Positions 14,299 to 17,953 of a stretch of 17,953 nucleotides of DNA are shown here, piece by piece. Both the position numbers and the translations under genes were made by a program. The DNA is taken from assembly GCA_945860255.1 (NCBI GenBank), contig CAMAQI010000034.1, positions 1 through 17,953 of the forward strand, in the 5' to 3' direction. Each line of letters starts with the position of its first letter. Within the stretch, counting starts at the first letter, position 1. The notes beneath the pieces were generated by a model. The model did not search any database and was not told the DNA's origin. It saw only the letters and a list, made by a program, of their open reading frames with translations. The DNA comes from Methylacidiphilum caldifontis. GTDB lineage: Bacteria > Verrucomicrobiota > Verrucomicrobiia > Methylacidiphilales > CAMAQI01.

Positions 14299-14388
14299 AA
14301 GGAAACAATGGCTTCTGATTCTGAATAAGGGAAGCAGGAAAATTATTTGCCATTTTCCGGAATGATCCTTAGTGTTCGAGGTTCTGTT

Positions 14389-15462
14389 ATGCAAAAAACC
14401 TCTAACCTCAGAATTAGCGAAGTGACACCGATCACTCCTCCTTGGAAACTTAAGGAGGAGCTCCCGATGACTCAGGAGATTTCCGATTTGATTCTTCAAA
14501 GTCGTTTGACGATCGATAAGATTTTAAATCAAGAGGATCCTCGTGTTCTGGTGATTATTGGTCCCTGTTCGATTCATGATCCGATCGCTGCTGTCGATTA
14601 TGCGAAAAAATTGTTAGAGTTGCATCGAAAGTACTCCGATCGCTTTTTTATCGTCATGCGGGTCTACTTTGAAAAGCCACGAACCACCGTTGGATGGAAA
14701 GGGCTCATCAACGATCCTTATCTTGACGGCTCTTGTGACATTGACACAGGGCTTCGCATGGCGCGGAAGCTTTTGCTTGAGATCAACAGTTTGGGACTGC
14801 CGGCGGCGACGGAGTTGTTGGACAACATTACTCCGCAATATATCTCTGATCTCGTGACCTGGACAGCAATCGGAGCACGAACCACGGAGTCTCAGCTCCA
14901 TCGTGAGATGGCGAGTGGCCTCTCGATGCCCGTTGGATTCAAAAATGCGACCGATGGCAGTATCCAGGTCGCCATGGATGCGATGATGGCGGCCTCTCAT
15001 CCTCATAGTTTTGTCGGAATTGATGAAAAGGGGATGACGAGCTTGGTGAAGACCAAAGGGAATCTCTCGACTCATGTGGTTTTACGTGGGGGACGGGCAC
15101 GAACAAATTATGATGCCGAGAGCATTTTGGATGCGATCACTCGTTTGAAGGCCTCGGGATTAAGGCCTGATTTAATGGTCGATTGTAGTCATGCAAACTC
15201 GGAGAAGCAGCACATGAAGCAGGAGCAAGTCTGGCAAAGTGTGATTCGTCAACGAGCGGAGGGGAATCGCAATCTCACTGGAATTATGGTCGAGAGCAAC
15301 CTTGAGGAGGGGAGTCAAAAGTTCCCTCAACCGAGAAAAGATTTGAAGTACGGCGTTTCCATTACCGATGCCTGTCTCGGATGGAAGACTACGGAATCGA
15401 TTTTAGAGTGGGGCTATCAGCAGCTTGAATCGGCGATCCCCGCAAAAGCCGTAGCGTTTTAA
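14389..15462 (+). CDS. aroG: Class I DAHP synthase (3-deoxy-7-phosphoheptulonate synthase)
   Basis: This 357-residue enzyme condenses phosphoenolpyruvate and erythrose 4-phosphate, the first step of the shikimate pathway to aromatic amino acids. The AroF/AroG/AroH-type signatures are complete: VIIGPCSIHD, FEKPRTTVGWKGLINDP, AIGARTTESQLHREMASGLS, VGFKNATDGS, LRGG, DCSHANSEK and the acidic metal-binding site near EGSQ. The start at 14389 is preferred over 14347 because GAGG lies seven bases upstream and the family N-terminus begins there. It is divergent from the zinc-ribbon gene across 90 bases and not in an operon with other aro genes. Which aromatic amino acid inhibits it cannot be read from the sequence, so the symbol denotes the family. 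Confidence 0.95.
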   Translation: MQKTSNLRISEVTPITPPWKLKEELPMTQEISDLILQSRLTIDKILNQEDPRVLVIIGPCSIHDPIAAVDYAKKLLELHRKYSDRFFIVMRVYFEKPRTTVGWKGLINDPYLDGSCDIDTGLRMARKLLLEINSLGLPAATELLDNITPQYISDLVTWTAIGARTTESQLHREMASGLSMPVGFKNATDGSIQVAMDAMMAASHPHSFVGIDEKGMTSLVKTKGNLSTHVVLRGGRARTNYDAESILDAITRLKASGLRPDLMVDCSHANSEKQHMKQEQVWQSVIRQRAEGNRNLTGIMVESNLEEGSQKFPQPRKDLKYGVSITDACLGWKTTESILEWGYQQLESAIPAKAVAF

Positions 15463-15605
15463 ATGCTGAAATCTCTGGGGAAGGCTTGAAAGCCAAGGCT
15501 AATTCTTCAGTTGTTGTAAACTCCTCATTTTGAGAGCTAAACGCCAATACATTTAAATGGGGAAAGCAGGAAAATAGATTTTAATCTTGAGGCAAGGGTC
15601 AGAGA

Positions 15606-15633
15606 TTGACATTTTAATGTATTACATTATAAT
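15606..15633 (+). promoter_or_regulatory. Consensus promoter of the toxin-antitoxin operon
   Basis: TTGACA at 15606-15611 and TATAAT at 15628-15633, 16 bases apart, are perfect matches to the sigma-70 consensus boxes. Transcription would begin about 15640-15641, at or one base before the antitoxin ATG. The mRNA is therefore predicted to be leaderless, and no Shine-Dalgarno is seen before that ATG. This is the strongest promoter seen in the window. Confidence 0.85.
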
Positions 15634-15642
15634 GTATTACAT
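15615..15642. promoter_or_regulatory. Tandem palindromic operators of the antitoxin
   Basis: TAATGTATTACAT occurs at 15615-15627 and again at 15630-15642, with a 15-bp period. Each copy contains ATGTA-T-TACAT, a 5-1-5 palindrome, and the first extends to AATGTA-T-TACATT. The copies cover the -10 box and the start codon. This matches the way Phd/YefM-type antitoxins bind paired palindromes to repress their own operon cooperatively. Confidence 0.8.
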
Positions 15643-15904
15643 GAAAACAGCAACGATTCGCGACTTGAAGCACGATTTCTCAAGGATTGAGGCATGGATT
15701 CATCAAGGGGAGAAAATCCAAGTATCTAAACGCGGTGTTCCTTTAATGGAAATTTCACCGATGAAAAAATCAACGCAAGAGGATAATCCGTCAGAGTTGA
15801 TTGATTTTTCTGAAGTTCAAAAACGACTTTGGAAAGGGGAACGTTTTTTCTCAAATAAAGAGATTGATCGAATGTTGAGTATGACTGAGGACGAGGGGTT
15901 TTAA
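15641..15904 (+). CDS. Phd/YefM-family antitoxin
   Basis: This 87-residue protein begins MKTATIRDLKHDFSRIEAWI, followed by QGEKIQVSKRGVPLMEISPM. That is the Phd/YefM DNA-binding N-terminal domain, which dimerises and represses its own promoter. The C-terminal part (about residues 50-87, with SEVQKRLWKGERFF) should wrap around and block the toxin. The frame opens at 15587, but the ATG at 15641 gives the family N-terminus and follows the consensus promoter directly. Its stop overlaps the toxin start as TAATG. Pairing of a Phd-type antitoxin with a PIN toxin is common. Confidence 0.9.
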   Translation: MKTATIRDLKHDFSRIEAWIHQGEKIQVSKRGVPLMEISPMKKSTQEDNPSELIDFSEVQKRLWKGERFFSNKEIDRMLSMTEDEGF

Positions 15905-16356
15905 TGGCAACTTGTGATACCTCTTATCTCTGTGCACTTTATTTTCCTCAAAGTCATTCTGCTCAGGCTTTAGAATGGTATTTAAAGGGGGCGGAACGAT
16001 TGTTATTAACAGATCTTGTTCTCATGGAATATCGACAGAGCATTCGTTTGCAATCTTGGTTATTCCATCAAGATCGTCGGAAAGGCTTTTCCGAAAAAGA
16101 AGGAGTTAAGGCGCTTCAAGAGTTGGAACTTCATCTTTCTCAGAAAAAATTAAGAACGATTCAATATCATTGGCCTACAGTTGTTCGAGAAATGGAGCGG
16201 ATTTCGGACAAGCATACGGTTCAAAAAGGGGGGCGTTTATTTGATATCCTTCTGATTGCTTGCGCCTTGAGTTTAAAGGAGGAGGAATTTTTAACGTTCG
16301 ATCAAAAACAGAGAGAGATTGCAGAGTCTGAAGGATTAGTTGTTCCTTTTTCGTGA
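15904..16356 (+). CDS. PIN-domain toxin (VapC-like ribonuclease)
   Basis: This 150-residue protein carries the acidic residues of a PIN domain: D5 in CDTSYL, E42 in LVLMEYRQS, D114 in RLFDILLIACAL and D133 in LTFDQKQRE. They would bind Mg2+ or Mn2+ for endoribonuclease activity. VapC toxins cut tRNA or rRNA and stop growth when not bound by antitoxin. The ATG overlaps the antitoxin stop by one base, and AGGGG five bases upstream gives it a good ribosome-binding site, in contrast to the antitoxin. The pair sits between a housekeeping enzyme and a glycosyltransferase gene, as inserted toxin-antitoxin cassettes often do. The RNA target is unknown. Confidence 0.9.
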   Translation: MATCDTSYLCALYFPQSHSAQALEWYLKGAERLLLTDLVLMEYRQSIRLQSWLFHQDRRKGFSEKEGVKALQELELHLSQKKLRTIQYHWPTVVREMERISDKHTVQKGGRLFDILLIACALSLKEEEFLTFDQKQREIAESEGLVVPFS

Positions 16357-16369
16357 GTGTCACTCGTTT

Positions 16370-17704
16370 ATGAAAATTCTACAAGTCAGCACGCATGACC
16401 ATTTTGGGGGAGCGGAAGCGATCATGCAATCGCTGGATTCAGGATATCGGGCGATGGGAGAGCATTCGACGATTGCCTTTGGGGAGAGGCATCATTCGGA
16501 AAGTTCGGGGATTTTCTTAAATCGAGAAACCGATGGCTCATGGCCGATGCGAAAGGGAATCGCGATTTCAAATTTTATTCGTCGTCAGATTCCTCCTCAG
16601 TGGAAACCGCTCTACAAAAAAACGGTCGGGATCGGATTTTCTCAACCTTTGAGAATGATCAAGCGAATGGGGGGACTGGAGGATTTCGATCATCCCGTGA
16701 GTCATCAGCTTTTAGAGCGCTATCGATTAGAGTTCGATGGATTGAATCCGGATCTGATTCATTTTCACACCTTGCACGGCGACTATTTTGATTTACGACA
16801 ACTCCCGCTTCTTTCGCAACAACTCCCTATTTTTGTGACCTTGCATGATGAGTGGATGATGACGGGTCATTGTGGCTATACCTTGGATTGCGAACGATGG
16901 CGGACGGGATGCGGGTTTTGTCCGTACTTAGATTCTTATCCTGAAATTGTGAGAGATGCGACGGCGTGGAATTTTCGGCGTAAGCGTGCGATTTATCAAC
17001 AAACAAAGATGAGAGTCGCCGCCCCTTCGCGCTGGCTCTTGGATCGATTTCGTCGTTCTCCGATGAGCGAATCGGTTTTAGAGATGCGGCATATTCCCAA
17101 CGGGATTGATTTGTCTATTTTTCATCCGTGCGAGAAAGAGGAGGCACGGGCGCAATTAGGGCTTCCGCAATCGTCGAGAATTTTTCTCTTCGCTGCCCGC
17201 GGGGGACGAAAGAATCGTTATAAAGATTTTCAAACGATTGAGGAGTCGTTGAAGCGGTTGAAGCAACGGCGCCCTGAAGAGTCGTTATTACTGGTCGTTT
17301 TAGGAGAGCGTTCGGAGTCGTTGATGAACTTGGGATTTCCAGTTCGTTTTGAGGAGGTGAATCGAGATCCGGCACGGATGGCCCTTTTTTATCAGGCGAG
17401 CGATCTTTATCTGCATGCGGCGAATGCCGAGAACTATCCGACCGTGATTTTGGAATCGATGGCCTGCGGGACCCCGGTCGTCGCAACAGCAACCGGGGGG
17501 ATTCCGGAACAGATCGACTCCGGAGTAGACGGTTTTTTAGTACCGATCCGCGACCCAGAGGCGATGGCCGCTCGAATCGATCAACTTTTACTTGATCCCT
17601 CATTGCTGAGATCGATGCGGGAAAAGGGGATCGAGAAAGCGGTGAAGTTCTTTGATCAAAAAGAGATGGTCCGCGTTTATCTGGAATGGTTTAAATCGAT
17701 TTAA
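16370..17704 (+). CDS. GT4-family glycosyltransferase
   Basis: This 444-residue GT-B enzyme opens with MKILQVSTHDHFGGAEAIMQ, the acceptor-side loop with GG. It has the block HDEWMMTGHCGYTLDC followed by RWRTGCGFCPYL, which is typical of a branch of GT4 transferases in exopolysaccharide clusters. The donor-binding end has SDLYLHAANAENYPTVILESMACGTPVVATATGG, with the E-x7-E element. The ATG at 16370 is preferred over the in-frame ATG at 16340, which lies inside the toxin gene; neither has a clear Shine-Dalgarno. GAGTG-T-CACTC (16355-16365) lies just upstream. It is likely to add sugars to an envelope polysaccharide; donor and acceptor are unknown. Confidence 0.9.
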   Translation: MKILQVSTHDHFGGAEAIMQSLDSGYRAMGEHSTIAFGERHHSESSGIFLNRETDGSWPMRKGIAISNFIRRQIPPQWKPLYKKTVGIGFSQPLRMIKRMGGLEDFDHPVSHQLLERYRLEFDGLNPDLIHFHTLHGDYFDLRQLPLLSQQLPIFVTLHDEWMMTGHCGYTLDCERWRTGCGFCPYLDSYPEIVRDATAWNFRRKRAIYQQTKMRVAAPSRWLLDRFRRSPMSESVLEMRHIPNGIDLSIFHPCEKEEARAQLGLPQSSRIFLFAARGGRKNRYKDFQTIEESLKRLKQRRPEESLLLVVLGERSESLMNLGFPVRFEEVNRDPARMALFYQASDLYLHAANAENYPTVILESMACGTPVVATATGGIPEQIDSGVDGFLVPIRDPEAMAARIDQLLLDPSLLRSMREKGIEKAVKFFDQKEMVRVYLEWFKSI

Positions 17705-17705
17705 A
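17690..17705. repeat. 16-bp palindrome across the GT4 stop codon
   Basis: TTTAAATCGATTTAAA is a perfect palindrome that includes the TAA stop (17702-17704). Further TTTAAATC copies occur nearby at 17701 and 17914, and TTTTAAATC at 17759. It is AT-rich, so chance is possible, but it marks the edge of a repeat-rich zone. Confidence 0.5.
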
Positions 17706-17730
17706 TCCATTTCAAAGACAGGGGAGTGTC

Positions 17731-17758
17731 TCACACGAAGGCGCAAAGGGCACAAAGG
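17731..17758 (+). repeat. CACGAAGGCGCAAAGGGCACAAAGG-type repeat
   Basis: CACACGAAGGCGCAAAGGGC followed by ACAAAGG belongs to the same loose family as the AACGCAAAGA repeats at 8777-8801 and 8946-8970. It is tandem in character, with units of about 9 bases ending in AAAGG or GAAGG. It lies outside any credible coding frame. Confidence 0.5.
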
Positions 17759-17774
17759 TTTTAAATCCCCAATC

Positions 17775-17911
17775 TCAAAACAGGAAAAATTCCGATCAGA
17801 ATCGGAATTCAAACAAATAAGAAAAACGATCTCTTCAAACGTGTTTGAGAGAGTCGTTTTTTCATTTGTTTGGATTCGTCTGGCTGCCAGAACGAATCTT
17901 CCCTGTTTTGA
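17775..17911. repeat. 137-bp inverted-repeat element with internal hairpins
   Basis: The ends are imperfect 18-bp inverted repeats: 17775-17792 (TCAAAACAGG...ATTC) against the reverse complement of 17894-17911, with 16 of 18 matches. Inside are AATTCCGAT-CAGA-ATCGGAATT (17788-17809, perfect 9-bp stem), the terminator-like hairpin at 17821-17862, and GATTCGT...ACGAATC with an inner TGGC-T-GCCA (17873-17898). The stacked palindromes suggest a small dispersed element, possibly MITE-like, or a structured RNA. Confidence 0.55.
17821..17862 (+). terminator. Probable rho-independent terminator after the GT4 gene
   Basis: ACGATCTCTTCAAAC and GTTTGAGAGAGTCGT form a long stem with two small bulges and a two-base loop, followed directly by TTTTTT (17857-17862). 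An A-run on the left side (17822-17826) makes it potentially bidirectional. It lies about 120 bases downstream of the GT4 stop and is the best terminator candidate in the window. Confidence 0.65.
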
Positions 17912-17915
17912 ATGT

Positions 17916-17953
17916 CTTTAAATCCGTGTTTATCCGTGTCCATCCGTGGTTAA
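17916..17953 (+). repeat. Tandem ATCCGTG repeats ending GTGGTTAA
   Basis: Three ATCCGTG units occur in a row with short spacers (AATCCGTGTTTATCCGTGTC, then CATCCGTGGTTAA), and the run continues to the edge of the window. The sequence at 7623-7648 is a degenerate relative. Repeats of this type are scattered in intergenic regions of several phyla. No coding frame is supported here. Confidence 0.6.

Noticed and set aside
14614..15075. Minus-strand open frame of 153 codons
   Set aside because: It is antisense to the DAHP synthase, whose motifs are complete throughout this interval.
15463..15605. Possible terminator after the DAHP synthase gene (GGCT-TGAA-AGCC at about 15485)
   Set aside because: The stem is only four base pairs and no T-run follows, so it was not called.
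17652..17921. Plus-strand frame of 89 codons at the right end
   Set aside because: It begins inside the GT4 gene and runs through repeats, hairpins and a terminator, with no protein-like composition.
8777..17953. CRISPR array
   Set aside because: The repeated sequences are degenerate, few, and not regularly spaced by unique spacers; no cas gene is present.

Overview
The window is a chromosome segment of about 18 kb and moderate GC, from a Gram-negative bacterium. The evidence for an outer membrane is a PagL-like beta-barrel protein, an exosortase and envelope glycosyltransferases. The exosortase, the mix of secreted and envelope genes, and degenerate intergenic repeats (AACGCAAAGA-type and ATCCGTG-type) suggest Verrucomicrobiota or a similar PVC-group bacterium. 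That assignment is an inference; no rRNA or other marker gene is present. No tRNA, rRNA, CRISPR array or transposase gene was recognised.

Left part (1-5083), accessory. Three genes in one direction open the window: a protein with an RNETAH motif that matches the HEPN ribonuclease signature, an overlapping KAP-type P-loop NTPase, and a ParA/MinD-type ATPase with no ParB beside it. They are followed by an XRE regulator and an ImmA/IrrE-type zinc metallopeptidase, read from a promoter that carries a perfect 10-bp inverted repeat. A truncated NYN-domain gene, a strong GNRA hairpin and a chain of very short ORFs complete what looks like a defence or mobile region with decay products. The HEPN-KAP-ParA trio is the best candidate here for an undescribed system, probably antiphage or toxin-like.

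Middle part (5084-14298), mostly housekeeping and envelope genes. It holds dCMP deaminase (-), a PagL-like lipid A deacylase (+), a YkgJ-type cysteine-cluster protein (+), a HIT-family hydrolase (-) and an exosortase (-). A repeat-rich intergenic stretch follows. Next comes a tight plus-strand run: a hypothetical protein, a LysM plus NlpC/P60-like secreted peptidase, a PAP2 phosphatase and a GT2 glycosyltransferase, joined by ATGA and TGATG overlaps, with a small exported protein after it. These genes suggest envelope polysaccharide or peptidoglycan work coupled to recycling of a lipid carrier. A minus-strand pair, a coiled-coil zinc-ribbon protein and a DPM-like GT2, closes this part.

Right part (14389-17953). 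A class I DAHP synthase, the entry to the shikimate pathway, is read divergently from the zinc-ribbon gene. Next is a Phd/YefM-PIN (VapC-like) toxin-antitoxin pair. Its promoter is a consensus TTGACA-16-TATAAT, overlapped by tandem palindromic operators, and the transcript is predicted to be leaderless. A GT4 glycosyltransferase follows, and the window ends in a 250-bp repeat and hairpin zone containing a probable terminator.
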